Positions 8,737 through 17,638 of a DNA stretch of 64,000 nt are shown piece after piece. The DNA is from Alcaligenes faecalis. GTDB taxonomy: Bacteria > Pseudomonadota > Gammaproteobacteria > Burkholderiales > Burkholderiaceae_B. The notes under the pieces were generated by a model. The model did no database searches, was not told the origin of the DNA, and worked only from the letters and a program-made list of their open reading frames with translations. The stretch covers positions 1,860,001 to 1,924,000 of the forward strand of contig NZ_CP023667.1 of NCBI RefSeq assembly GCF_002443155.1, written 5' to 3'. Position 1 is the first letter of the stretch, and every line of letters starts with the position of its first letter. The position numbers and the translations under genes are program-made.

Positions 8737-10494
8737 ATGGCTACTCATCCCAAAAAGTCTCTGATCCCTTCAACCTTCTATGATCAGGCCAAGCAGAATC
8801 GGCGTGGATTCTATTGGCTGACACCGGTTGTCGTGCTGTTTCTCTACCTCTGTGTCATGGGGGTATTCCTGTGGCTGCAGCGTTTGCAAAACGATAGCGT
8901 CATGTTTGTGACCATCGATCAGGAAACGCGCCAGCAACGCCTGATGATGGTGATTTTGGCCCTGTCCCTGGTGATTGTGGTCAGCTTGCTGGCCCTGTGG
9001 CGCTATACCCGCTTCCGCACCCATGCCGAGGCAGCACAAACCGCCGAGACGGGTTTCCGGCGTGCCATGGAAAACTCCATGTCCACGGGGATGCGCGTTT
9101 TTGACATGCAGGGCCGCATCGCTTATGTGAATCCGGCTTTTTGCAGAATGATTGGCTGGAATGAGGCCGATCTGGTCGGTCGCACCGCCCCTTTCCCTTA
9201 CTGGTTACCCGGTCGTCATCAACAGCACCAGGAAACCCTGGATCTTTTGCTGTCTGGCCGCACGCCCAGCAGTGGTCTGGAAGTGGAGGCTCAACGCCGC
9301 GATGGCTCACGCTTTACCGCCCGTATGTATGTCTCGCCCCTGCGTGCCCCTAATGGAGAGCAGATCGGCTGGATGACCTCCATGACGGACATTACCGAAC
9401 CCAAGCGCATTCGCGAAGCCTTGACCGCCGCGCATGAACGCTTCATGACGGTGCTGGAAGGTCTGGATGATGCCATTTCCGTAGTGGCCGATACCTCCGA
9501 CGGCCTGGAGTTGCTGTTTGCCAACCGTACCTATCGTCGCTTCTTTGGTGCCCAATCCAATGGCCACGCTGAACTGCTGGGTGGCCGTCTGGGTCGCTTT
9601 ACGGATGAAACCGTAGAGATCTACTCCGAATCGGCGGCCCGCTGGTTTGAAGTCCATCACCGTATGCTGGCCTGGACGGATGGCCGTCGTGTGCGTCTGC
9701 AAGTGGCGCGCGACATTACCGACCGTCGCAAGCACGAAGAAGCCTCACGTATTCAGCAGGAAAAAGTGCAGCTGACCAGCCGCCTGACCACCATGGGCGA
9801 AATGGCTTCCTCGCTGGCGCACGAATTGAACCAGCCGCTGACGGCCATCAATAACTACAGCATGGGTGCAGTCGCCATGCTGAAATCCGGTCGCTACCAG
9901 CCTGAAACCCTGCTGGCCGCGTTGGAAAAAGCGGCCCAGCAAGCCGAGCGCGCGGGCAAGATCATCAGCCGCATTCGTGAATTTGTGAAGCGTAGCGAAC
10001 CGCGCCGCGTCCGCGTCAAGGTCATGCGTATTGTGGAAAATGCCGTCGGCTTTGCCGAAATCGACGCCCGCAAGCGCCAAATTGAAATTGAATTGAGCAT
10101 TCCTGATCCGGTTCCTGACGTCATTGCCGACCCCATTCTCATAGAACAGGTATTATTGAATCTGCTCAAAAATGGGATCGAAGCCATGGAACACAGCGAG
10201 CATCATGTGCTTCAATTGGTGATTACCCAACAAGAATCGCTTTTGGAGATGGCCGTCATCGATCGCGGTCATGGCTTGAAAGACCCCGAGCGCCTCTTTG
10301 AACCGTTTTACAGTACCAAGTCCGAAGGCCTTGGGATGGGCCTGAATATCTGTCGCACAATTATTGAATCGCATCACGGCCGCCTGTGGGCAGTCGGCAA
10401 TCCAGAGGGTGGAACGATTTTCCGTTTCAGTCTACCTTGTGCGGCACCGGATGTAGCGGACACCCTTGATAACAAACTGGAGATACCCGAATGA
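8737..10494 (+). CDS. Membrane PAS-domain sensor histidine kinase, FixL/DctS-like
   Basis: Sensor of a two-component system, divergent from aceE. From the ATG at 8737 (585 residues) there are two membrane helices (about 27-46 and 69-88) flanking only a short periplasmic loop, then a PAS domain (about 105-225), a second degenerate PAS-like region (about 235-335), the phosphorylated histidine H362 in SSLAHELNQPL, and an ATPase domain with N box (LLNLLKNGIEAM), G1 (DRGHGL) and G2 (GLGMGLNI). The reading frame could begin at 8653, but neither start has a clear ribosome site; 8737 gives a normal N-terminus. The signal is unknown; position suggests it senses something tied to pyruvate or acetyl-CoA flux. 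It overlaps the regulator gene by 4 bases. Confidence 0.9.
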   Translation: MATHPKKSLIPSTFYDQAKQNRRGFYWLTPVVVLFLYLCVMGVFLWLQRLQNDSVMFVTIDQETRQQRLMMVILALSLVIVVSLLALWRYTRFRTHAEAAQTAETGFRRAMENSMSTGMRVFDMQGRIAYVNPAFCRMIGWNEADLVGRTAPFPYWLPGRHQQHQETLDLLLSGRTPSSGLEVEAQRRDGSRFTARMYVSPLRAPNGEQIGWMTSMTDITEPKRIREALTAAHERFMTVLEGLDDAISVVADTSDGLELLFANRTYRRFFGAQSNGHAELLGGRLGRFTDETVEIYSESAARWFEVHHRMLAWTDGRRVRLQVARDITDRRKHEEASRIQQEKVQLTSRLTTMGEMASSLAHELNQPLTAINNYSMGAVAMLKSGRYQPETLLAALEKAAQQAERAGKIISRIREFVKRSEPRRVRVKVMRIVENAVGFAEIDARKRQIEIELSIPDPVPDVIADPILIEQVLLNLLKNGIEAMEHSEHHVLQLVITQQESLLEMAVIDRGHGLKDPERLFEPFYSTKSEGLGMGLNICRTIIESHHGRLWAVGNPEGGTIFRFSLPCAAPDVADTLDNKLEIPE

Positions 10495-11114
10495 CCAGCC
10501 CGCAAATGCCATGCACCATTTACGTAGTCGATGACGACGAAGCCGTACGGGACTCCTTGCGCTGGCTCCTGGAAGCCAATGGCTACCGGGTCCGCTGCTT
10601 TGCATCGGGCGAAGAGTTTCTGGGCGCCTACGACCCCGCCCAGGTAGCCGTCCTGATTGTGGACGTGCGCATGCCCGGCATGAGCGGCCTGGAGCTGCAG
10701 GAAGCCCTGATCGCTCGCAAGTCGAACATCCCGATTGTGTTCATTACCGGCCACGGTGACGTGCCCATGGCCGTGAGCACCATGAAGAAAGGCGCTATCG
10801 ACTTTCTGGAAAAACCCTTTAACGAAGCCGATCTGCGCACCATTGTCAGCCGCATGATCGAACAGGCTACGGCGCGTGCCTCGCAAGCGCAGGCGCAAAA
10901 AGATCAACAAGAAGTCCTGGGCCGCCTGACAGCGCGCGAACAGCAAGTGCTGGAACGCATTGTTGCCGGTCGCCTGAACAAGCAGATTGCTGGGGACTTG
11001 AACATCAGCATTAAAACTGTCGAAGCGCATCGCGCCAATATCATGGAAAAACTGGAAGTCACTACGGTTGCCGACCTCATGAAAATCGCCCTCACCAAGT
11101 CCGAGGATGCGTAA
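10491..11114 (+). CDS. Response regulator, FixJ/NarL type
   Basis: DNA-binding partner of the preceding kinase, joined by an ATGA stop-start overlap. The receiver domain spans about residues 8-122, with acidic pocket DDD at 14-16, phospho-acceptor D58 (IVDVRMPG) and conserved K108 (FLEKPF). A LuxR-type helix-turn-helix follows (about 143-200, LTAREQQVLERIVAGRLNKQ). The 207 residues fit the FixJ subgroup. Given its divergence from aceE, the likely target is the aceE promoter, where an inverted TGAGCGTT pair is seen; this is inference. Its stop is directly followed by folD, so folD may be co-transcribed. Confidence 0.93.
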   Translation: MTSPQMPCTIYVVDDDEAVRDSLRWLLEANGYRVRCFASGEEFLGAYDPAQVAVLIVDVRMPGMSGLELQEALIARKSNIPIVFITGHGDVPMAVSTMKKGAIDFLEKPFNEADLRTIVSRMIEQATARASQAQAQKDQQEVLGRLTAREQQVLERIVAGRLNKQIAGDLNISIKTVEAHRANIMEKLEVTTVADLMKIALTKSEDA

Positions 11115-11978
11115 ATGAGTGCTCGCATTATTGATGGAAAAAAGCTGTCCACGGCCATCAAGGCGGACGTTGCAGAACGTGTTGCCAAGCTGAAACAAAC
11201 CCACGGCATTCAAGCCGGTTTGACCGTGGTGCTGGTCGGTGAAGATCCGGCCTCCCAGGTCTATGTACGCAACAAGGGCCTGGCGTGTGAAGCCGCCGGC
11301 CTGAAGTCCGAAATCATCCGCCTGCCGGCTGACACCACCGAAACCAAGCTGCTGGCCCTGATCACCCGCTTGAATCAGGACAGCTCGGTGCACGGCATTC
11401 TGGTTCAATTGCCCCTGCCCGCCCACCTGGACGAGCACAAGGTGATTGAAACCATTGCTCCGCACAAGGACGTGGATGGTTTCCACGTCAGCAATGCCGG
11501 CATGCTCATGACAGGCAAGCCGCTGTTTGCCCCCTGCACGCCCTACGGTGTCATGAAGATGCTGGAGTCCGAAAACGTGGCGCTGCGCGGTGCAGAAGCC
11601 GTGGTGGTCGGTGCCAGCAATATCGTGGGCAAACCCATGGCCATGCTCTTGCTCGCTGCGGGCGCTACCGTCACCCTCTGTAATTCCAAAACGCGTGATC
11701 TGGCTGCCCAGACCCGCCGCGCCGATGTGCTGGTGGCTGCCGTAGGCCGTCCCGGCATCATTACCGGCGATATGATCAAGCCCGGTGCCGTCGTGATTGA
11801 CGTCGGTATCAACCGCGGTGCCGATGGCAAGCTGTGCGGTGACGTGGACTTTGCCAGCGCCAGCGAAGTGGCTTCGGCCATTACGCCCGTACCTGGCGGC
11901 GTGGGCCCCATGACCATTGCCATGCTGCTGGTCAACACTTTGGAAGCGGCCGAACGCTCGGCCAACATCAGTCTTTAA
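11115..11978 (+). CDS. folD: Bifunctional methylenetetrahydrofolate dehydrogenase / cyclohydrolase
   Basis: Interconverts 5,10-methylene- and 10-formyl-tetrahydrofolate with NADP(+) in the cytosol. The 287 residues match the family. Catalytic Y50 and K54 (YVRNK) and D121 in the DVDGF motif are present, and the dinucleotide-binding segment [17 protein letters not shown] is near 163-180. It starts immediately after the response regulator stop (TAA ATG), so it is probably transcribed with the two-component genes. It is the second folate gene in the window with folC, although the two lie on opposite strands. Confidence 0.97.
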   Translation: MSARIIDGKKLSTAIKADVAERVAKLKQTHGIQAGLTVVLVGEDPASQVYVRNKGLACEAAGLKSEIIRLPADTTETKLLALITRLNQDSSVHGILVQLPLPAHLDEHKVIETIAPHKDVDGFHVSNAGMLMTGKPLFAPCTPYGVMKMLESENVALRGAEAVVVGASNIVGKPMAMLLLAAGATVTLCNSKTRDLAAQTRRADVLVAAVGRPGIITGDMIKPGAVVIDVGINRGADGKLCGDVDFASASEVASAITPVPGGVGPMTIAMLLVNTLEAAERSANISL

Positions 11979-11993
11979 TTTAATCAACGGTTT

Positions 11994-14066
11994 ATGACGA
12001 CAAATCCCTTACTGGTTCCTATCGACAGTCTTATTGACTATCCCGCCATCCAGCCCGAGCACATCGAGCAGGCGGTGGACCAACTGCTGGCCTTGGCCCG
12101 CCAAGCCGTAGACACAGTCTCCAACGACGATAGCGAACCCAGTTGGGACAACATCGTCGAGCCCATCACCGACGCCACCGAAACCTTGTATCGCGCCTGG
12201 TCGGTGGCCGGTCACCTGAACTCGGTCATCAATACGCCCGAGCTGCGCACGGTGTACAACCAGTGCCTGCCGCGCATGAGCGAGTTCTCGACCTGGGTGG
12301 GCTTGAACCGTCCTTTGTTCCTGCGTTATCAGGCGCTGGCCGACAGCCCGGCCTTTGCCGCTCTGACGCCCCAGCGCCAACGCATCATTACCCTGGCCCT
12401 GCGCGATTTCCGCCTGAGTGGCGTGCAACTGGAAGGTCAGGCGCGTGATGACTATGCCCGTATTTCCGAAGAGCTGGCACAGACTTCGCAGCAATTCTCC
12501 GAGCACGTACTGGATGCCATTGATCAGTGGCATTACCTGGTCACCGACCAGGCCGAGCTGGACGGTATCCCGGACGACGTGCTGGCCGCTGCCCAACGCG
12601 CTGCTCAGGAAAACGATCAGCAAGGCTGGCGTCTGACGCTGAAAATGCCTTGCTACCTGCCTGTCATGCAATACGCACGCAACCAGACCTTGCGCGAGTT
12701 GATGTACCGGGCCTATACCACCATTGCCTCCGACCAAGGCGATACCCAATTTGATAACTCCCAGGCCATTGAAACGCTGCTGAACCTGCGCGCCCAGGAA
12801 GCCAGCCTGCTGGGATTTGCCAGCTACGCCCATATGCGTCTGGAAACCCGCATGGCCGACACCCCTGAACAGGTGATGAGCTTCTTGCGCGATCTGGCCG
12901 CCAAGGCCCGTCCCTACGCCCGCCAGGATCTGGACGAGCTGCAAGCCTTTGCCCAGAAAGAGCTGGGTCTGGAAACCCTGCAAGCCTGGGATGTACCGTT
13001 CAGCGCCGAGCGTCTGCGCGAACAGCGCTACGCCTACTCGGAAGACGAGGTCAAACAGTACTTCACCGAACCTGCTGTGCTGAGCGGCCTGTTCAAAGTC
13101 ATTCAGCGCTTGTTTGATGTAACACTGCGTGCCGCCGACGCCCCCGTCTGGCACCCTGCCGTGCGTCCTTTTGAAGTCATGGCTTCCGACGGCAAGGTGC
13201 TGGGCTACCTGTACATGGACCTGCACGCCCGTCAAGGCAAGCAAGGCGGTGCCTGGGTGGATAGCGAACGCAGCCGTCGTCGCCTGGGTGAAGAGCTGTG
13301 CCTGCCTATTGCCTACCTGGTGTGCAACTTTGCCGAACCCCAGCCCGGTCGCCCCGCCCTGCTCACGCATGACGATGTGATCACCTTGTTCCATGAATCC
13401 GGCCACGCCCTGCATACCCTGCTCTCGCGTGTGGACGATCCGGCCGCTTCGGCCTTCTCCGCCGTGGAATGGGACGCCATCGAACTGCCTTCGCAGTTCA
13501 TGGAGAATTTCTGCTGGGAATGGCCTGTCGTGCAGATGCTGACTGCCCACGTGGAAACCGGCGAGCACCTGCCCCGTGCGCTCTACAACAAGCTGAACCT
13601 GGCCCGCAACTTCCAGAGCGGCATGCAAATGGTGCGCCAGCTGGAGTTCTCCCTGTTCGACATGCTGATTCACTCGCGTGACAGCGGCCTGAGCATTGAT
13701 GCCGTCATGGAAATTCTGGATCAGGTACGCCAGGAAGTCGCCGTGCTGTTCCCGCCTGAGTGGCACCGTTTCCCGCATCAGTTCTCGCACTTGTTTGCGG
13801 GTGGCTACGGCGCGGGTTACTACAGCTACAAATGGGCTGAAGTCCTGTCCGCCGACGCCTACTCGGCCTTTGAGGAAAAAGCCTATACCCACTCGGATGG
13901 GGCACGTGATACCCTCGACAGCAATACGGGTCATCGCTTCTGGCGGGAGATTCTGTCCGTAGGGGGCGAGCGCCCGGCTGCCGACTCCTTCCGTGCTTTC
14001 CGTGGCCGCGATCCTTCAATTACCGCCCTGCTCCGTCACAGCGGGCTCACTCCAGAGCCAGCCTAA
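11994..14066 (+). CDS. prlC: Oligopeptidase A, M3 family zinc metallopeptidase
   Basis: Cytosolic zinc peptidase that degrades short peptides, including cleaved signal peptides. The 690 residues match family M3. The zinc-binding HExxH appears as H467-E-S-G-H471 (VITLFHESGHALHTLLSR), and the third ligand is expected in the downstream EWDAIELPSQFMEN segment. The start MTTNPLLVP lies 16 bases after the folD stop. In enterobacteria prlC is heat-shock controlled; no such promoter is obvious here. The frame is intact throughout. Confidence 0.95.
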   Translation: MTTNPLLVPIDSLIDYPAIQPEHIEQAVDQLLALARQAVDTVSNDDSEPSWDNIVEPITDATETLYRAWSVAGHLNSVINTPELRTVYNQCLPRMSEFSTWVGLNRPLFLRYQALADSPAFAALTPQRQRIITLALRDFRLSGVQLEGQARDDYARISEELAQTSQQFSEHVLDAIDQWHYLVTDQAELDGIPDDVLAAAQRAAQENDQQGWRLTLKMPCYLPVMQYARNQTLRELMYRAYTTIASDQGDTQFDNSQAIETLLNLRAQEASLLGFASYAHMRLETRMADTPEQVMSFLRDLAAKARPYARQDLDELQAFAQKELGLETLQAWDVPFSAERLREQRYAYSEDEVKQYFTEPAVLSGLFKVIQRLFDVTLRAADAPVWHPAVRPFEVMASDGKVLGYLYMDLHARQGKQGGAWVDSERSRRRLGEELCLPIAYLVCNFAEPQPGRPALLTHDDVITLFHESGHALHTLLSRVDDPAASAFSAVEWDAIELPSQFMENFCWEWPVVQMLTAHVETGEHLPRALYNKLNLARNFQSGMQMVRQLEFSLFDMLIHSRDSGLSIDAVMEILDQVRQEVAVLFPPEWHRFPHQFSHLFAGGYGAGYYSYKWAEVLSADAYSAFEEKAYTHSDGARDTLDSNTGHRFWREILSVGGERPAADSFRAFRGRDPSITALLRHSGLTPEPA

Positions 14067-14081
14067 ACCCAGAGGACGTCC

Positions 14082-14693
14082 ATGATACCCAGCCCAGCAA
14101 AGTCCATTCTTGTCTTGTTTAAACAGTTTGGCCTGACACTGGCGCTGGGCTTGTTCCTGCTAGGCAGCGCTGCCGCTGCCAATCTGCATCCCGTACGCGG
14201 CTTCCTGCCCGATCTGCGCTTGTCCCTGCAAGCGGCTGGTCCCAAAACCGTCACCCAGGATGACTTCAAGGATAAAGTCGTCATGATGTTTTTTGGCTAT
14301 GCCAGTTGTCCGGATATTTGCCCTACCACCTTGGCCCAGCTGGGCCTGGTCATGGAAGAACTGGGGAACGATGCCGAGCAGGTGCGCATCATCTTTGTCA
14401 GTGTGGACCCCCACCGCGATACGCCCGACTCCCTGGCCCGTTATGTGGCCGCCTTTGATGGCAAGCACACCACAGGACTGACAGGCTCTGAAAAGCAAAT
14501 TGCCGATCTGGCCCGTCGTTACCGGGTAGCCTTCCAGATTGAAAAGCCCGATCCCAAAGCGCCCGAGAACTACGAGGTCTCGCACAGCCGTGGCGTATAT
14601 ATCTTCGATCAACAAGGCCGAGCGCGGTATCTGGCACCGGACACCGAATCGGTGCAGGTTCTGGCCGATGGGGTGCGCAGTTTGCTGAACTAA
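14082..14693 (+). CDS. SCO1/SenC family copper-binding protein
   Basis: Periplasmic or membrane-anchored thioredoxin-fold protein that helps insert copper into the CuA site of cytochrome c oxidase or protects against redox stress. Of 203 residues, an N-terminal hydrophobic segment (about 17-33, LGLFLLGSAAAA) looks like a signal peptide or anchor. The copper ligands C76 and C80 (CPDIC) and H168 (EVSHSRG) are all present, as is the family DPHRDTP motif. It starts 16 bases after prlC, so it is probably in the same transcript, with no cytochrome oxidase gene nearby. It ends before a convergent hairpin. Confidence 0.93.
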   Translation: MIPSPAKSILVLFKQFGLTLALGLFLLGSAAAANLHPVRGFLPDLRLSLQAAGPKTVTQDDFKDKVVMMFFGYASCPDICPTTLAQLGLVMEELGNDAEQVRIIFVSVDPHRDTPDSLARYVAAFDGKHTTGLTGSEKQIADLARRYRVAFQIEKPDPKAPENYEVSHSRGVYIFDQQGRARYLAPDTESVQVLADGVRSLLN

Positions 14694-14776
14694 ACGGGCT
14701 TGGCCCTGAATCAAACCTCAGATCAGACCGGCCAACAGCGCCCTCAGCACAACAACAACAGGCAAAGCATCGGGGT

Positions 14777-14812
14777 GGGTGTTCCCGTGCCTGGTGAGAC
14801 ACAGGAACACCC
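14777..14812. terminator. Convergent hairpin between SCO1/SenC gene and EF-G paralogue
   Basis: Perfect 9-base arms GGGTGTTCC (14777-14785) and GGAACACCC (14804-14812) with an 18-base loop. On the plus strand a short pyrimidine and T stretch follows. It lies between two convergent genes and probably ends plus-strand transcription; the minus-strand T tract is poor. Confidence 0.55.
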
Positions 14813-14825
14813 GTCCCCTTTTGTA

Positions 14826-16942
14826 TCAGCCTCCGTGTCGTGTGCTCTGACGTTCAGCCACCAGATCCTGCACCATGGACCTGGGCACTTCCGCGTAACG
14901 CTTGAACTCCATGGTGTATGTTGCACGGCCCTGGGACATGGAACGCAGCGTGGTGGCATAGCCAAACATTTCGGACAAAGGCACTTCCGCCTTGATCAGC
15001 TTGCCCGCCCCCACCATGTCATCCATACCCTGCACCATGCCACGGCGGCTGGACAGATCGCCCATCACATTGCCGGCATAGTCTTCAGGCGTTTCCACTT
15101 CCACCGCCATCATGGGCTCAAGGATCACGGGTGATGCCTGCTTGGCCGCTTCCTTGAAACCAAAGATCGCCGCCATCTTGAAGGCTTGCTCGGACGAGTC
15201 CACATCGTGGTAGGAACCGAAGGTCAAGGTGACTTTCACATCCACCACGGGATAGCCCGCCAGCACACCACTGTTCAGGGCCTCCAGCACACCTTTTCCA
15301 CTGCCGGAATGTACTCACGCGGCACCACCCCGCCCTTGATGGCATCGACAAACTCAAAGCCCTTGCCTGCCTCTTGTGGCTCCAGCGTGAAGACCACATG
15401 GCCGTACTGTCCTTTACCACCGGACTGACGCACGAACTTGCCTTCGACATCCCGCACGGTCTTGCTGATCGTTTCCCGGTAGGCCACTTGCGGTTTGCCC
15501 ACATTGGCTTCCACGCCAAACTCGCGCTTCATGCGATCCACAATGATCTCCAGATGCAGCTCGCCCATACCGCCAATAATCGTCTGGCCCGACTCCTCGT
15601 CCGTGCTGACATGAAAGGACGGATCTTCTGAAGCCAGACGCGAGAGCGCAATCCCCATCTTCTCCTGATCGGACTTGGTCTTGGGCTCCACGGCCTGACG
15701 AATCACCGGCTCGGGAAACTCCATGCGCTCCAGCGTGATGATGGCCGATGGATCACACAGGGTTTCACCTGTACTGACCTCTTTCAGGCCAACGCAGGCC
15801 GCAATATCACCCGCATGCAGCTCATCGACTTCATGCCTGTCATTGGCATGCATCTGCACAATCCGACCAATACGCTCTTTCTTGCCACGGCCCGGAATAT
15901 AGACGCTATCACCCTTGGCCAGCACACCGGAATACACTCGCACAAAGGTCAGCTGGCCGACATAAGGGTCCGTCATCAACTTGAATGCCAGTGCCGAGAA
16001 CTTCTCATTGTCGTCAGATTGACGAGTGACGATTTCACCAGCCTCGTCCACGCCCTGCACAGCGGGCACATCGACGGGAGAAGGCAGCAGCTCCACCACC
16101 GCATCCAGCATGCGTTGTACGCCCTTGTTCTTGAAGGCCGAGCCGCACAGCATGGGCTGAATCTCTCCGGCAATGGTGCGCAAGCGCAGGCCCAGCGTAA
16201 TCTGGGCCACGCTCAGCTCACCCGTTTCCAGGTACTGATTCATCAGCTCTTCATTGGCTTCTGCCGCCGCTTCCAACATGCGCTCACGCCACTGCCTGGC
16301 CGTAGCGAGCAGATCATCAGGGATGTCCTCAAAACTGAACCTCATGCCCTGAGTAGCCTCGTCCCACACGATCGCTTTCATCAAGCGCAGGTCGATCACG
16401 CCCTTGAAGCCATCTTCAGCGCCCATAGGAATCACCACAGGCACAGGATTGGCCTTGAGGCGGTCCACCATCATCTGACGTACACGGAAGAAATCCGCCC
16501 CCACGCGGTCCATCTTGTTGACGAAGGCCAGGCGCGGCACCTTGTACTTGTTGGCCTGACGCCACACCGTTTCAGATTGCGGCTGTACCCCGCCGACGGC
16601 GTCATACACCATGACCGCGCCGTCCAGCACGCGCATGGAGCGTTCAACCTCGATGGTGAAATCCACGTGGCCGGGAGTGTCGATGATATTGATGCGGTGC
16701 TCGGGCAGCGAGCCATCCATGCCTCGCCAAAAGCAGGTGGTGGCCGCCGAAGTAATGGTGATGCCACGCTCCTGCTCCTGGCTCATCCAGTCCATGGTGG
16801 CCGCCCCGTCATGCACTTCCCCCAGCTTGTGACTGACGCCGGTGTAGAAAAGAATGCGCTCCGTCGTAGTGGTTTTACCAGCGTCAATATGCGCCGAGAT
16901 ACCAATGTTCCGATAGCGAGTGATGGGTGTATGGCGAGCCAT
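14826..16942 (-). pseudogene. Second elongation factor G (fusA paralogue), frameshifted
   Basis: Encodes a full EF-G, the translocation GTPase, but in two frames. The first part starts at ATG 16942 ([14 protein letters not shown]) behind an AAGGA ribosome site, has the G1 loop AHIDAGKTT (about 17-25), DTPGH and NKMD, and runs through domains II-IV to VEK near 15294. There the frame breaks to VCWRP and stops at 15275. The correct sequence ([15 protein letters not shown]) resumes in another frame and ends normally at 14826. One G is missing from a G run at 15292-15293; restoring it gives about 705 residues, the normal EF-G length. Str-operon neighbours are absent, so this is the extra copy found in many beta-proteobacteria. 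It may be a true pseudogene or a base-calling error; no other damage is seen. Confidence 0.85.
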
Positions 16943-17022
16943 GATGATTGTCCTTGGAGTCGTCCTGCCTTGCAGTGCAAGGCACCCGGGCTCCGGTTGT
17001 TCCAGTGGTTGATAACAATCAG

Positions 17023-17046
17023 ATAGTACGCCTACAATCGTACTAT
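17023..17046. promoter_or_regulatory. Perfect ATAGTACG inverted repeat, candidate operator
   Basis: ATAGTACG (17023-17030), an 8-base spacer and CGTACTAT (17039-17046) form a 24-base perfect inverted repeat between the divergent EF-G paralogue and the ArsR-type regulator. It is placed 80 bases from one start and 105 from the other. Size and position fit an ArsR-family dimer site; assignment to that regulator is inference. Confidence 0.5.
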
Positions 17047-17151
17047 TAACAAGATTTTTTCTACGCGCCATGCATCCAAACCACAGCACAGGGCGAAAAC
17101 GGTACGTGGACACAGGTACAATCACCGCGACGAATAATGACAGGACTCTAC

Positions 17152-17505
17152 ATGCTTCCCAATCATCCCGAGCGCGCGCAGATTCGCTTGGAAAATGTAC
17201 TGACTGCCCTGGGCAATCCCTTGCGCCTGGCCGTTGTGCGTGCTCTGGCCTCTGAAGGCGAACGCGCATGTGGCTCGCTGCTGCAAGGCCAAACCAAATC
17301 CACCATGACGCATCACTGGCGTGTCTTGCGCGATAGCGGCGTGATCTGGCAACGGCCTTCTGGACGAGAAAACCTGCTATCGCTGCGCAAGGACGATCTG
17401 GAGGAGCGCTTTCCCGGCCTGCTGCATTCCTTGCTGGGCGCGCTGGAAAATGACCCGGTGACCGAAGCAACCACTGCACAGCATCTGCAAAACGCCGCTA
17501 AATAA
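17152..17505 (+). CDS. ArsR-type winged-helix transcriptional regulator
   Basis: A 117-residue regulator with an ArsR-like winged helix: [20 protein letters not shown] at about 14-33, recognition helix around [17 protein letters not shown] and wing [13 protein letters not shown] start at 17137 is possible, but the ATG at 17152 is preceded by AGGA at proper distance. It has one cysteine, in the ERACGSLL segment where metal sensors of this family carry a cysteine pair, so it is probably not an arsenic or zinc sensor of the classic type. It is divergent from the EF-G paralogue with a strong palindrome between them, so it may repress that gene and itself. The effector is unknown. Confidence 0.85.
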   Translation: MLPNHPERAQIRLENVLTALGNPLRLAVVRALASEGERACGSLLQGQTKSTMTHHWRVLRDSGVIWQRPSGRENLLSLRKDDLEERFPGLLHSLLGALENDPVTEATTAQHLQNAAK

Positions 17506-17525
17506 TAAAAATACCCTGAAAATCA

Positions 17526-17573
17526 AACTGCCCGCCAAAGGTCGGATCAGCATCCAACTTTTGGCGGGCAGTT
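17526..17573. terminator. Strong convergent hairpin after arsR-type gene
   Basis: Perfect 14-base arms AACTGCCCGCCAAA (17526-17539) and TTTGGCGGGCAGTT (17560-17573) with a 20-base loop. It lies between the convergent ArsR-type gene and the E3-like flavoprotein and can act in both directions, although the T tracts are short. Confidence 0.65.
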
Positions 17574-17638
17574 CACAGACAGGATCGGGATTGCCGGGGC
17601 AAGAACCCAAGCACGGAATCAGACCCGTTCAAACGGGC

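Noticed and set aside
12009..13934. A 641-codon minus-strand open frame opposite oligopeptidase A
   Set aside because: The plus strand carries the complete M3 peptidase with its zinc motif; the antisense product has no domain.
15275..15300. Programmed ribosomal frameshift in the EF-G paralogue
   Set aside because: No slippery heptamer with a following pseudoknot is evident, and EF-G genes are not known to use one; a lost base explains the data.
16943..17479. N-terminal extension of about 179 codons on the EF-G paralogue frame
   Set aside because: It overlaps the divergent ArsR-type gene and the palindrome, and the true EF-G start with a ribosome site is at 16942.
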